A stretch of 64,000 nucleotides of DNA from Rhizobium sp. JAB6 (GCF_003024605.1 NZ_PYJQ01000009.1:372001-436000); one strand, 5' to 3'. Counted from the first letter of the stretch, positions 54,107 to 63,110 are shown. Notes: generated by a model from the sequence alone, not told the origin. Numbers and translations are program-made.

Positions 54107-55255
54107 CTAGAAGCAATCCCGGAACAGAGCCTTGGTATTTTCAAGCGTCATCGGCACCGGATTGCCGCCGGCGCTCGGATCTTCGATCGCCATGGCGGAG
54201 AGTTCGTCGATCCGGTCTGGGGCGATGCCCATGGCCGAGAGACTTTCGGGTACTCCGAGTTCCGCACGCAGCTTCAGTACATAGTCGTAAAAGCCGTCGA
54301 AACCGCCTGAGATGCCGAGATAGGCTGCGGCACGCGCAATCTTGTCCTCAATGGCCTTGCGGTTGAAGCGCAGGACGGCCGGCATGACGACGGCATTGGT
54401 CATGCCGTGATGCGTGTTGTAGACGGCGCCGATCGGGTGTGAAAGCGCGTGGATGGCGCCAAGCCCCTTCTGGAAGGCGACGGCGCCCATGGCGGCAGCA
54501 CTCATCATGTTGGCGCGGGCTTCGAGGTCCGTTCCTTCGCGATAGGCACGCGGCAGGAATTCCTTGACGAGCCGCATGCCCTCCAACGCGATACCGGCCG
54601 ACATTGGATGGTAGAACGGGGAAGAATAGGCTTCCAGGCAATGGGCGAAAGCGTCCATACCGGTCCCCGCCGTGATGATCTTCGGCATGCCGACGGTCAG
54701 CTCCGGATCGGCAATGACGACGCCGGGCAGAAATTTTGGATGGAAGATGATCTTCTTCACATGCGTTGCGGAATTGGTGATGACGCTGGCGCGGCCGACT
54801 TCCGAACCAGTACCGGCGGTCGTCGGCACCGCGACGATCGGCGCAATGCCTTCAACGCTGGCGCGGGTCCACCAGTCACCGACGTCTTCGAAGTCCCAGA
54901 CCGGACGCGTCTGGCCGACCATGAAGGCGACGCACTTGCCGAGATCGAGGCCGGAGCCGCCGCCGAAGGCGACGACGCCATCATGGCCGCCATCCTTGAA
55001 GGCCTTCACGCCGGCTTCGAGGTTCTTCTCGTTTGGATTCGGATCGACATCAGCGAAGATGGCGCGGCCAAGACCTGCATCTTCCAGAATATCCAGTGCC
55101 GTTGCCGTGATCGCCATCGAGGCAAGTCCCCGGTCGGTGATCAGAAGCGGCTTCTTCATGCCCAGGCTCTTGCAGGCGTCCGCGAGCTCCTTGATGCGGC
55201 CGCGGCCGAGCTTGAAGGCGTTCGGATAGCTCCAATTGGCTGAGATAGTGCTCAT
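54107..55255 (-). CDS. Iron-containing alcohol dehydrogenase
   Basis: Group III (Fe-type) NAD(P)-dependent alcohol dehydrogenase of 382 aa. NAD site: VVAFGGGSGLDLGK (about 94-107) and VPTTAGTGSEVGRASVI. Metal ligands are expected at D201 and H205 (AGTGMDAFAHCLEAY), H269/H273 (KGLGAIHALSHPIGA) and H283 (THHGMTNAV). The ATG overlaps the aldehyde dehydrogenase stop by 4 bases, so the two oxidise successive forms of one substrate. Here the substrate is probably an alcohol attached to, or released from, a gamma-glutamyl amide. It is the last gene of the minus-strand unit. Confidence 0.93.
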   Translation of the reverse strand: MSTISANWSYPNAFKLGRGRIKELADACKSLGMKKPLLITDRGLASMAITATALDILEDAGLGRAIFADVDPNPNEKNLEAGVKAFKDGGHDGVVAFGGGSGLDLGKCVAFMVGQTRPVWDFEDVGDWWTRASVEGIAPIVAVPTTAGTGSEVGRASVITNSATHVKKIIFHPKFLPGVVIADPELTVGMPKIITAGTGMDAFAHCLEAYSSPFYHPMSAGIALEGMRLVKEFLPRAYREGTDLEARANMMSAAAMGAVAFQKGLGAIHALSHPIGAVYNTHHGMTNAVVMPAVLRFNRKAIEDKIARAAAYLGISGGFDGFYDYVLKLRAELGVPESLSAMGIAPDRIDELSAMAIEDPSAGGNPVPMTLENTKALFRDCF

Positions 55256-56637
55256 GCTATTACTTTCTTCAGATGATAGGATTTCGGGCGCGTCAGGTTA
55301 TGGAATCCGATGACCGACAGCGAGCCGCCACGGCCGGTTTCCTTCACACCGGTCCAGCACAGCGCCGGATCGAGATAGTCGGCACGGTTCATGAAGACGG
55401 TACCGGTTTCGATTTCGCGGCCGATACGGGAGGCGCGCTCGACATCCCGGGTCCAGAGCGAAGCCGTCAGACCATAGGGGCTGTCATTCATCAGTTCCAG
55501 CGCTTCCGCGTCGCTCTTCACCTTCATGATGCCGACGGCCGGGCCGAAGGTCTCTTCGCGCATGAAAGCCATCGAGTGATCGACGTTGACGAGGATCTGC
55601 GGCGCAAGATAGGCGCCGCCGTCATCGGCCGGGAACAGCTTGGGATCGACCAGCGCCTTGGCACCCTTGGCGACCGCATCGGCGATCTGCTCGCGCACGA
55701 CCTTGGCAAAGCGTTTGTTGGCCATCGGTCCGAGCGACGTCTCAGGGTCAAGCGGGTTGCCGAGTTTGTAGTTCGAAACCCAGGCCACCGACTTTTCGAC
55801 GAAGGCGTCATAGAGCGATTCATGCACGTAGATGCGCTCGATGCCGCAGCAGCACTGGCCGGAGTTGTAGGTCGCTCCATCCATCAGCGTGTCGACGGCG
55901 GCGTCGAGATCGGCGTCTTCCATGACGTAGCCCGGATCCTTGCCGCCAAGCTCGAGGCCGAGGCTGGTAAAAGTGCCGGCGGCTGCGCGTTCGATCGAAC
56001 GGCCGCCTTCGACTGAGCCGGTGAAATTGACGAAGTTGAAGCTGCCGGCCGCAATCAGCGCCGAGGTGGTTTCATGATCGAGGAAGACATTCTGGAAGAC
56101 ATCGGCGGGAACGCCAGCCTCGACGAAAGCCTGCACCAGCCGCTCGCCAACCAAAAGTGTTTGGCTTGCATGCTTGAGAATGACGGCATTGCCAGCCATC
56201 AACGCCGGGGCGACCGTGTTAATTGCCGTCATATAGGGATAGTTCCACGGAGCGATGACGAAGACGACGCCATGCGGGTCGCGCTCGATCCGGCGGGCAA
56301 AATTCGCGCTGTCCTCGACAACCAAAGGCGCCAGCGCATCGGCGGCAATCGAGGCGACATAATTCGAGCGCTCGTTGAAGCCGCGATATTCGCCGCCATA
56401 CTTGATCGGACGGCCCATCTGCCAGGCAAGCTCCGGCACGATCACATCGGCCATTTCATTGAGCCGGACCACGCCCTTGAGCACCAGCTGTACGCGATCC
56501 TCCAGCGGGCGACGCGCCCAATCCTTTTGCGCCTTGCGGGCACGGGCCACGACTTCCTTGGCCGCTTCCAGCGGCAAGGCCGGGCGTTCGGCATAAACCT
56601 CTCCGTTGACCGGAGAGACGCATGTGATCATCGTCAT
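55252..56637 (-). CDS. NAD(P)-dependent aldehyde dehydrogenase
   Basis: 461 aa ALDH-superfamily enzyme oxidising an aldehyde to the acid. Visible: VFVIAPWNYPYMTAINTVAPALMAGN (cofactor loop), FTGSVEGGRSIER, LGLELGGKDPGYVMEDAD with the general base Glu, and NSGQCCCGIERIYVHESLYDAF with the catalytic Cys in the CCC. EETFGPAVGIMKV follows. Two tandem starts are possible, 56637 and 56631; AGGA lies 8 bases before the first. The frame is open to 56733 without similarity. It precedes the Fe-ADH gene with an ATGA overlap and follows the GS-like gene after 155 bases. Confidence 0.93.
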   Translation of the reverse strand: MTMITCVSPVNGEVYAERPALPLEAAKEVVARARKAQKDWARRPLEDRVQLVLKGVVRLNEMADVIVPELAWQMGRPIKYGGEYRGFNERSNYVASIAADALAPLVVEDSANFARRIERDPHGVVFVIAPWNYPYMTAINTVAPALMAGNAVILKHASQTLLVGERLVQAFVEAGVPADVFQNVFLDHETTSALIAAGSFNFVNFTGSVEGGRSIERAAAGTFTSLGLELGGKDPGYVMEDADLDAAVDTLMDGATYNSGQCCCGIERIYVHESLYDAFVEKSVAWVSNYKLGNPLDPETSLGPMANKRFAKVVREQIADAVAKGAKALVDPKLFPADDGGAYLAPQILVNVDHSMAFMREETFGPAVGIMKVKSDAEALELMNDSPYGLTASLWTRDVERASRIGREIETGTVFMNRADYLDPALCWTGVKETGRGGSLSVIGFHNLTRPKSYHLKKVIA

Positions 56638-56792
56638 GATCGGATTCCTGTTTTCTTGGTCATCCATTGATTGCCCGGATGTTGCATAGGTAGCAGCCGC
56701 ATTCAAAGAAGAAACGGCGGACAGACAGAACATCCGAGCACCCCTGCCCGATCATAAAATGAAAATCGGGCAAGAGGCAGATCGCAAGAGCC

Positions 56793-58163
56793 TTACGCTC
56801 TTTCGAATCCGCGCGCCACTTCCCAATCGGTGACGCGACGGTCGTATTCCTCCTGCTCCCATTCGGCGGCACGGGTATAATGGTCGATGACATCGTCGCC
56901 GAAAGCTGCACGCAGCATCTTCGAGGTGGTCAGGGCGGTGGCGGCGTCACGCAAAGTGCGCGGTATCTCACGCACTTCACGCGCGCCGTAGGCGTCACCG
57001 ACAAAGGGCGCTTCGAGCTCGAGCTTGTTTTCGATGCCGTCGATACCGGCCGCGATCAGGGCCGCAAACGCCAGGTAAGGATTGAGGTCCGAGCCACCGA
57101 CGCGGCATTCGATGCGGATCGACTTGGTATCCTCGCCGCAGAGGCGGTAACCGGCGGTGCGGTTATCCTTGCTCCAGATCGCCTTGGTCGGCGCAAACGT
57201 GCCGGCCATGAAGCGCTTGTAGGAATTGATATAGGGCGCCAGGAAATAAGTGATCTCGCTGGCATGGGTCAGAAGTCCGGCGACATAATGCTTCATCATC
57301 GGCGACATGCCGTATTTGCCGCCCTCTTCGAAGAATTTCGGGCTTTTTCCGTCAAGGCTCCAGAGCGACTGATGGATGTGCGAGGAACTGCCCGCAGCGC
57401 TGTAGTTCCATTTCGCTAGGAAGGTGATCGCCTTGCCCTTCGACCAGGCGATTTCCTTGCAGCCGTTCTTGATGATCGCATGACGATCGGCCATGGTCAG
57501 GGCATCGGCGTAGCGAACGTTGATTTCCTCCTGGCCGGCGGATGCCTCGCCCTTGGAATTCTCGACGGGGATGCCGGCACCCTGGAGACCGGTGCGGATC
57601 GCCCGCATCACCTCTTCCTCCTTGGTCGTCTGGAAGATGTGGTAATCTTCGTTATAGCCGCTGGCGAGCTTCATGTTGCGATAGCCGGACTCTCGCGCGC
57701 TGTCATAGCTCTGGTCGAACAGAAAGAATTCGAGTTCCGAAGCCATGTAGGCCTTCAGCCCCATGGCCTCCAGCCGCTTCACCTGCTTCTTCAGAATGGC
57801 GCGCGGGGAATGCGGCACCTCCTCATGGGTATGATGGTCGAGCACATCGCAGAGGACGAGCGCCGTGCCCTCAAGCCAGGGAATGCGGCGAAGCGTGGCG
57901 AGATCCGGCTTCATCGTATAGTCGCCATAGCCCTTTTCCCAGCTTGTCGACTTGTAGCCGGAGACGGTCTCCATCTCGATATCCGTCGCCTGCAGATAGT
58001 TGCAGCTATGCGTTTCCTTCCAGGCGCTTTCGATGAAGAACTCCGCCTGGAAGCGTTTGCCCATCAACCGGCCCTGCATGTCGATCTGACATGCCAGAAC
58101 CGTATCGATGCGCCCTTCGGCCACATCTCGCTTGAGGTCGTCGAACGTATAGCTGCTGCTCAT
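56793..58163 (-). CDS. Glutamine-synthetase-like gamma-glutamyl-amine ligase
   Basis: 456 aa GS-fold enzyme, predicted to join glutamate to an amine with ATP, as PuuA does for putrescine. Motifs: MASELEFFLFDQ (metal Glu), NSKGEASAGQEEINVRYADAL, WNYSAAGSSSHIHQSLW (ATP/ammonia His loop), FAPTKAIWSKDNRTAGYR and IRIECRVGGSDLNPYLAFAALIAAGIDGI. Sequence around the Glu/Arg sites departs from assimilatory GlnA and no nitrogen regulator is adjacent. It lies between a permease and an ALDH/ADH pair, pointing to amine or amino-alcohol catabolism rather than ammonia assimilation. Substrate unknown. Confidence 0.88.
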   Translation of the reverse strand: MSSSYTFDDLKRDVAEGRIDTVLACQIDMQGRLMGKRFQAEFFIESAWKETHSCNYLQATDIEMETVSGYKSTSWEKGYGDYTMKPDLATLRRIPWLEGTALVLCDVLDHHTHEEVPHSPRAILKKQVKRLEAMGLKAYMASELEFFLFDQSYDSARESGYRNMKLASGYNEDYHIFQTTKEEEVMRAIRTGLQGAGIPVENSKGEASAGQEEINVRYADALTMADRHAIIKNGCKEIAWSKGKAITFLAKWNYSAAGSSSHIHQSLWSLDGKSPKFFEEGGKYGMSPMMKHYVAGLLTHASEITYFLAPYINSYKRFMAGTFAPTKAIWSKDNRTAGYRLCGEDTKSIRIECRVGGSDLNPYLAFAALIAAGIDGIENKLELEAPFVGDAYGAREVREIPRTLRDAATALTTSKMLRAAFGDDVIDHYTRAAEWEQEEYDRRVTDWEVARGFERA

Positions 58164-58245
58164 AATTTGGTCCGCCTAGAAAATAGAAGTGGATGGGCCA
58201 GCGGCGCTGTCGGATGTAATGCTGGAGCCGCTCGGCAAGTTGAAT

Positions 58246-58265
58246 GGGGCCGCAGCGGCGGCCCC
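58246..58265 (-). repeat. GC-rich hairpin between permease and GS-like genes
   Basis: GGGGCCGC (58246-58253) pairs perfectly with GCGGCCCC (58258-58265), loop AGCG, in the 123-base gap after the permease stop on the minus strand. There is no T tract, so it more likely protects or attenuates the mRNA than ends it. Confidence 0.55.
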
Positions 58266-58286
58266 TGCCAGTCTGATAGAAGGGGA

Positions 58287-59858
58287 TCACACCTCGCCGA
58301 CGGCCCGTTCGGCAGCGACGATATCGGCCTGACGCTTGGCGATCATGTCACCGATCGGCGGTCCTTGGAAACGGCGCTTCTCAAAGGCGAACCAGACGAT
58401 TGCGGTCAGTACCAGGAAGCCGATCGTGATGTAGAGCGCCCATTCGTTCGGCGGCTGCACGCCGATGATGAAGATGATCGCCATGGCAATGATCACCAGA
58501 ACGGAAACCAGCTTATAGGTGCCGATGCCCATGTTCCAAGGCCCCATCTTCGGCCATTTCGCAGTTCCGATCGCCTTGATGCCCAGAACGATCGGCACGG
58601 TGAAGGAGAGGAACAGGAAAATGACGGTGCAGGACACGACGATGGTATAGGCCGAAGAACCGGCGATGGTCACGAGCGAAGCGCCCCAGACGAACAGGAC
58701 CGCAAGGATCGCAGCCGTCCAGATAGCAATCGAGGGGGTACGGAACCTCGGGCTGACGCTGGCCAGCGATCTCGAGAATGGCAGGCCGCCATCTCGTGAG
58801 AACGCATAGATCATGCGCGACGCGGACGTCACGGTTGCCAGGCCGCACAGCAGCTGCGAGATGAAGATCGCAACATAGAGGATATTGGCGACGACAGGAT
58901 TGGTGATGCTGTTGATCGTCCAGAAGAAAACGTTCCAGCCCTGTTTCGAGGCCTCGTTCATGTCCGGAATGGCCAGCAGGAAGGCCAATAGCATGATGTA
59001 ACCGAAAAACGACGACCACCAGACCGAGGAGACCATGCCGCGCGGCACGGAGCTCGAAGCCTTGACGGTCTCTTCCGACGTATGCGCCGAGGCGTCATAA
59101 CCCGTAATCGTGTAGATCGGCAACAAAAGGCCAAGGGCGAAAACGTACCAGATGTTGTCCATCTTCGGCCAGACGGAGGCATCGCCTTCCGGCGTGCCGG
59201 AATAGTTGGTGAAGGTCCAGATGCGGCTGATGTCCCAGCTCTTCACACCGATCAGGCAGACGATGGTGAGCGCGATCGCGGCGGCGAAGATCAGATAGCC
59301 GGACATGTCGGTCAGTTTTGCCGTGAGCCTGATGCCGAAGTGATTGATCAAGGCCTGCAGACCGGTGATGATGGCGACGAAAATGATCTGGTTCGCGAAA
59401 CCAGCCGAAGTAGTGGTGTCGACGGCTATACCGAACCATGGGGCGATGGAGCCGCTGAAGAAGCCCCACGTGCCCACATTGATCGCGCCAAGGACGGTGA
59501 TCAGGCCGAGAAGATTGAGCCAGGCCGTCAGCCAGCCGGTGAACCGGTTGCCGAGGATCGACCCCCAATGATAGAGGCCGCCGGCTGTGGGATAAGCCGA
59601 AGAAATCTGCGCCATCGAGAGTGCGAAAACACCGGAAATCAGGCAGCCGAGCGGCCACCCGATACCGATCGCAGCACCACCGGCGCCAGAAGTGGCCTGT
59701 GCGAGCGAATTGATGCCGCCGGACAGAATGCAGATAATGGAGAAGGAAATGGCGAAATTCGAGAATGAACTCATGCGCCGTTCCAACTCCTGAGCATAGC
59801 CCATGGAGTGCAGGATTTGTATATCCTGCTTTTTGTCTAACTCTGAATAATCAGACAT
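58287..59858 (-). CDS. Amino acid/amine permease, APC superfamily (ACT family)
   Basis: 523 aa inner-membrane permease with about twelve hydrophobic segments. ACT-family features include the N-terminal MGYAQELERRMSSFSNFAIS, ISSAYPTAGGLYHWGS, GYDASAHTSEETVKASSSVPRG and SRMIYAFSRDGGLPFSRSL. Relatives carry GABA, choline, amino acids or ethanolamine. The ATG at 59858 has AGGGGG upstream; the opening to 59927 has no similarity. Adjacent to the GS-like ligase and dehydrogenases, it probably imports the substrate of that pathway. Confidence 0.92.
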   Translation of the reverse strand: MSDYSELDKKQDIQILHSMGYAQELERRMSSFSNFAISFSIICILSGGINSLAQATSGAGGAAIGIGWPLGCLISGVFALSMAQISSAYPTAGGLYHWGSILGNRFTGWLTAWLNLLGLITVLGAINVGTWGFFSGSIAPWFGIAVDTTTSAGFANQIIFVAIITGLQALINHFGIRLTAKLTDMSGYLIFAAAIALTIVCLIGVKSWDISRIWTFTNYSGTPEGDASVWPKMDNIWYVFALGLLLPIYTITGYDASAHTSEETVKASSSVPRGMVSSVWWSSFFGYIMLLAFLLAIPDMNEASKQGWNVFFWTINSITNPVVANILYVAIFISQLLCGLATVTSASRMIYAFSRDGGLPFSRSLASVSPRFRTPSIAIWTAAILAVLFVWGASLVTIAGSSAYTIVVSCTVIFLFLSFTVPIVLGIKAIGTAKWPKMGPWNMGIGTYKLVSVLVIIAMAIIFIIGVQPPNEWALYITIGFLVLTAIVWFAFEKRRFQGPPIGDMIAKRQADIVAAERAVGEV

Positions 59859-59983
59859 GCCATTCCCCCTAAAGTCAGGTCGTCCGCGGGATTGCGGAGA
59901 ACCATCTGTCACATTGACCGCTGGCATTTCACCATGCGGCCTGATCGCAGTTGAACTGCTCCCCGGGGTCTTTTCTTGTATGT

Positions 59984-60751
59984 TCAGGCTTCCAGACTGC
60001 TCTCGAGAAGCCCTGTCAGATAATCGGCCATGACCCCTTGGCCGACGTCATCGCGAATGAGATCGTTGCGGACCTCGATCATTACGTTATGCAGACCATT
60101 GGCAAGCCCATGCAGCTTCAGCGTATGCGTGACGCCATCTTCGGGCCCGTAGGGCTGGTTGCGTTCGGTCCTGTAGAGAGGCGCCTCGGCCGCCGCGTCC
60201 AACATGCGATCGGCCAGCCAACGGTCTTCGTCATGCAGAATGCCAAGCTCCACAGTCCGCGGCTTGCCATTATAGACCGGCGTGAAGCTATGAATTGTCA
60301 CGATCACGGTTTTTTGTCCCCGCGCCGCCCTCTCCCTCAAAAGCGACCGGATGCGATCGTGGAACGGGATATAGAGCCCTTCCGTGCGCGCCTTTCTGTC
60401 CGCCTCGCCAAGATGTTGATTGCCTGGGATCGTGTAGATTTCACTCGTCTCCGGCATGGCGCCGGCGCTTTCCGGCGGCCGGTTGCAATCATAGATCAGG
60501 CGCGAAAAGCGCTGAAATACCAAAGTAGCATTCAGGGCCGCGGATAATTTCCTTGCAACCGCGAGTGCGCCCGGGTCCCAGGCGATGTGACTGGAAAGCG
60601 CCTCGGCTGAAAGCCCGAGATCGCCGAACCGCTCTGGAAGTTCGCGCGAGGCATGCTCGCAAACGAGCAAAACCGCGCTGCTTCCCTCCGGCCTTTCGAC
60701 CGCAACGCAATCGCCGTCCGCCTTCGACAAAATGCCTTGCTGCGCAAGCAT
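59984..60751 (-). CDS. N-formylglutamate amidohydrolase-family protein
   Basis: 255 aa zinc hydrolase of the FGase family. Marks: LLVCEHASRELPERFGDLGL (metal-site Glu/His), HIAWDPGALAVARKLS, RLIYDCNRPP, IVTIHSFTPVYNGKPRTVELGIL and VMIEVRNDLIRDDVG. Classical FGase releases formate and glutamate in histidine breakdown, but no hut gene is near. Here it heads the permease/GS-like/ALDH/ADH unit, so it may hydrolyse an N-acyl or gamma-glutamyl amide made in that pathway. Its promoter region is shared with the RpiR gene. Confidence 0.85.
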   Translation of the reverse strand: MLAQQGILSKADGDCVAVERPEGSSAVLLVCEHASRELPERFGDLGLSAEALSSHIAWDPGALAVARKLSAALNATLVFQRFSRLIYDCNRPPESAGAMPETSEIYTIPGNQHLGEADRKARTEGLYIPFHDRIRSLLRERAARGQKTVIVTIHSFTPVYNGKPRTVELGILHDEDRWLADRMLDAAAEAPLYRTERNQPYGPEDGVTHTLKLHGLANGLHNVMIEVRNDLIRDDVGQGVMADYLTGLLESSLEA

Positions 60752-60845
60752 CAGAGACGCCCCATTGCCGATTAATAAAATCTTTATAAGAAAAGAATTC
60801 TTCAGGTTTTCGTCGCTGTCAACTGGAAACTGAAATTATTTCTTC

Positions 60846-60886
60846 AATTGTGACATTGACTCGAATTGTGACAGCGTTGTTATATC
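60846..60886 (+). promoter_or_regulatory. Predicted rpiR promoter with flanking direct repeats
   Basis: Direct repeats AATTGTGACA at 60846-60855 and 60864-60873 (18-base period) flank a -35-like TTGACT at 60856-60861; TTATAT at 60880-60885 is the -10-like element with an 18-base spacer. The second repeat lies inside the spacer, a natural place for repression. Located in the divergent region between the FGase-family gene and the RpiR gene. Confidence 0.5.
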
Positions 60887-60931
60887 CTGAGAAGAAAAGC
60901 GGCATCAGACCGTTTGGGGAGCAAAAATCGA

Positions 60932-61804
60932 GTGAGCAATGCGTCGAAGACAGTTTCGGACGTGATCAATGCGCGCTTTGACACCTTAACGCGCGCCGAA
61001 AAGCAGCTTGCCAAGAGCCTGCTCGACAACTACCCCGTTTCCGGGTTGGGCAGTATCACCACAGTCGCCGAGAATGCCCGGGTTTCAACTCCGACGGTCG
61101 CGCGGATGGTGCAAAAGCTCGGATACAAAGGTTATCCGGACTTCCAAGCCCATCTTCATCAGGAAGTCGAAGCCACGATCTCCAACCCGCTAACAAAGCA
61201 CGACCGCTGGGCATCGAACGCTCCGGGCACGCATATCCTCAATCGCTTCGCCGATACCATTATGGGCAATCTGCGGCAGACCCTATCGGACCTCGACGTG
61301 GCGACCTTCGACAGCGTTGCGGCACTGCTGTCGGAAAGAAAGCGCGGGCTTTATTTCGTGGGCGGCCGCATTACCGGGGCGCTTGCCGAGTATTTTTTCA
61401 CCCATATGCAGGTCATCCGGCCGAATACGACCTTACTCTCTTCGAACTCAAGCGCATGGCCGCAATATGTTCTGAACATGAATCCGGGTGATTTGCTCAT
61501 CATCTTCGATATCAGGCGCTACGAGCAGGAAATGGTCAATCTGGCCGCCGCCGCCCGCCGCCATGGTGCTGAAATCATCGTCTTCACAGATCAATGGGCA
61601 ACTCCGGCTGCCAAGCACGCCAAGCACACGTTCCGCGTGCAAATCGAGGCGCCATCCGCCTGGGATTCATCGGTCGTCACCCTCTTCATCGTCGAAGCCC
61701 TGATCGAAGCGGTGCAAAGCTCGACCTGGGACGAAACGAGCGAGCGCATGAAGACACTGGAAGGACTTTTCGAACAAACCAAGCTGTTTCGCAAGCTAAG
61801 CTGA
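60932..61804 (+). CDS. RpiR-family regulator with SIS domain
   Basis: 290 aa transcription factor: N-terminal HTH_6 domain (about 1-75; LTRAEKQLAKSLLDNYPVSG, AENARVSTPTVARMVQKLGYKGYPDF) and C-terminal SIS domain (about 120-250; GLYFVGGRITGALAEYFF) that binds phosphosugars or other effectors. A GTG start at 60932 with GGGGAG upstream is preferred over a TTG at 60914. It lies between the two halves of the catabolic locus and is the likely regulator of both, acting on the repeats at 60846-60873. Confidence 0.9.
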   Translation: MSNASKTVSDVINARFDTLTRAEKQLAKSLLDNYPVSGLGSITTVAENARVSTPTVARMVQKLGYKGYPDFQAHLHQEVEATISNPLTKHDRWASNAPGTHILNRFADTIMGNLRQTLSDLDVATFDSVAALLSERKRGLYFVGGRITGALAEYFFTHMQVIRPNTTLLSSNSSAWPQYVLNMNPGDLLIIFDIRRYEQEMVNLAAAARRHGAEIIVFTDQWATPAAKHAKHTFRVQIEAPSAWDSSVVTLFIVEALIEAVQSSTWDETSERMKTLEGLFEQTKLFRKLS

Positions 61805-61867
61805 GGGGGAATGAAAACAGAAAATAACGGCTGATGGAGGATGTGAAATACAGCGGCTGTCATACTT

Positions 61868-61890
61868 GTCGATTAGAAGCAAAAATCGAC
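61868..61890. repeat. Inverted repeat GTCGATT / AATCGAC
   Basis: Perfect 7-base arms with a 9-base spacer in the 188-base gap between the RpiR gene and the binding-protein gene. It could be a regulator site or a weak hairpin; only TTTT in a GCGTTTTCA context follows. Confidence 0.4.
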
Positions 61891-61992
61891 TGCGTTTTCA
61901 GCAAACCCAATGCTTTGAAGTCGTCACACAACCTTCATGTAACGTCATTAACAGCAACGCCAGACACTGAAAACCTAAAAGGAGGAAATGCA

Positions 61993-63096
61993 GTGATCTC
62001 GAAAATTCATCGTCTTCTGACAATTTCTACGGCGATGCTCGTCGCTTCGACGGCTATTGCCGCCGCAGAACCGAGCGCCGATCTCATCGCTGCCGCCAAG
62101 AAGGAAGGCACGCTGACCACCATCGCCCTGCCCCACAACTGGTGCGGTTATGGCGACCTGATCGCTGCGTTCAAGGCAAAATACGGCATTGAAGTCAACG
62201 AACTGAACCCGGATGCCGGTTCGGGCGATGAAGTCGAGGCAATCCGCGCCAACAAGGGCAATACCGGGCCGCAGGCTCCGGACGTGATCGACGTTGGTCT
62301 TTCCTTTGGCCCAACCGCCAAGAAGGAAGGCCTGCTGCAGCCTTACAAGGTTTCGACCTGGGATTCGATTCCGGACAGCGCCAAGGATGCCGAAGGTTAT
62401 TGGTACGGCGACTACTACGGCGTTCTCTCCTTCGTCATCAACAAGGACGTTGTGAAGAACCCGCCGAAGGATTGGGCTGACCTCCTGAAGCCGGAATATG
62501 CAAACACTGTTTCGCTCGCCGGCGACCCGCGCACCTCGAACCAGGCCGTTCAGGCCGTTTACGCCGCTGGCCTTGCAGCCGGCGAAAAGGACGCCACCAA
62601 GGTCGGCGCCGCCGGTCTCGACTACTTCGCCAAGCTCAACAAGGCCGGCAACTTCGTTCCGGTCATCGGCAAGTCCGCTTCGCTCGCGCAGGGCGCAACC
62701 CCGATCGTCGTTGCTTGGGACTACAATGGCCTGTCCTGGCGCGATAGCCTGAACGGCAACCCGCCGGTCGACGTCACCGTTCCGGCTTCGGGCGTGATCG
62801 CAGGCGTCTATGTCCAGGCGATCTCGGCTTTCGCTCCGCATCCGAACGCTGCCAAGCTCTGGATGGAATTCCTTTATTCCGACGAAGGTCAGATCGGCTG
62901 GCTGAAGGGCTATTGCCACCCGATCCGCTTCAACGATCTGGCAAAGAACAAGAAGGTCCCGCAGGAACTTCTCGACAAGCTGCCGCCGGCCGCTGCCTAT
63001 GAAAAGGCCGTCTTCCCGACGCTCGAAGAGCAGGATGCCGGCAAGGCCGCCATCACCACCAAGTGGGATTCCGTCGTCGGTTCGAACGTACAGTAA
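61993..63096 (+). CDS. ABC transporter periplasmic substrate-binding protein
   Basis: 367 aa exported binding protein. GTG start at 61993 with GGAGG 7 bases upstream; signal peptide (ISKIHRLLTISTAMLVAST) cut near AIAAA. The mature protein has the two-lobe type II fold of the iron/polyamine/aminoethylphosphonate cluster: LTTIALPHNWCGYGDLIAAF, VIDVGLSFGPTAKKEGLLQPY, YYGVLSFVINKDVV, PKDWADLLKPEY and AKLWMEFLYSDEGQIGWLKGYCHP. The ligand cannot be named. The frame is open left to 61834 but that part lacks a signal peptide. It is followed by an ABC permease. Confidence 0.93.
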   Translation: MISKIHRLLTISTAMLVASTAIAAAEPSADLIAAAKKEGTLTTIALPHNWCGYGDLIAAFKAKYGIEVNELNPDAGSGDEVEAIRANKGNTGPQAPDVIDVGLSFGPTAKKEGLLQPYKVSTWDSIPDSAKDAEGYWYGDYYGVLSFVINKDVVKNPPKDWADLLKPEYANTVSLAGDPRTSNQAVQAVYAAGLAAGEKDATKVGAAGLDYFAKLNKAGNFVPVIGKSASLAQGATPIVVAWDYNGLSWRDSLNGNPPVDVTVPASGVIAGVYVQAISAFAPHPNAAKLWMEFLYSDEGQIGWLKGYCHPIRFNDLAKNKKVPQELLDKLPPAAAYEKAVFPTLEEQDAGKAAITTKWDSVVGSNVQ

Positions 63097-63110
63097 TTTG
63101 ACCTTACACG

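Noticed and set aside
61847..61875. CTGTCAT near 61858 as a Pho box for the ABC importer
   Set aside because: One half-site is perfect but no second half-site occurs at the required 11-base spacing on either side.
61834..61992. N-terminal extension of the binding protein to the ATG at 61834
   Set aside because: Would place 53 polar residues before the signal peptide; GTG at 61993 has an ideal GGAGG.
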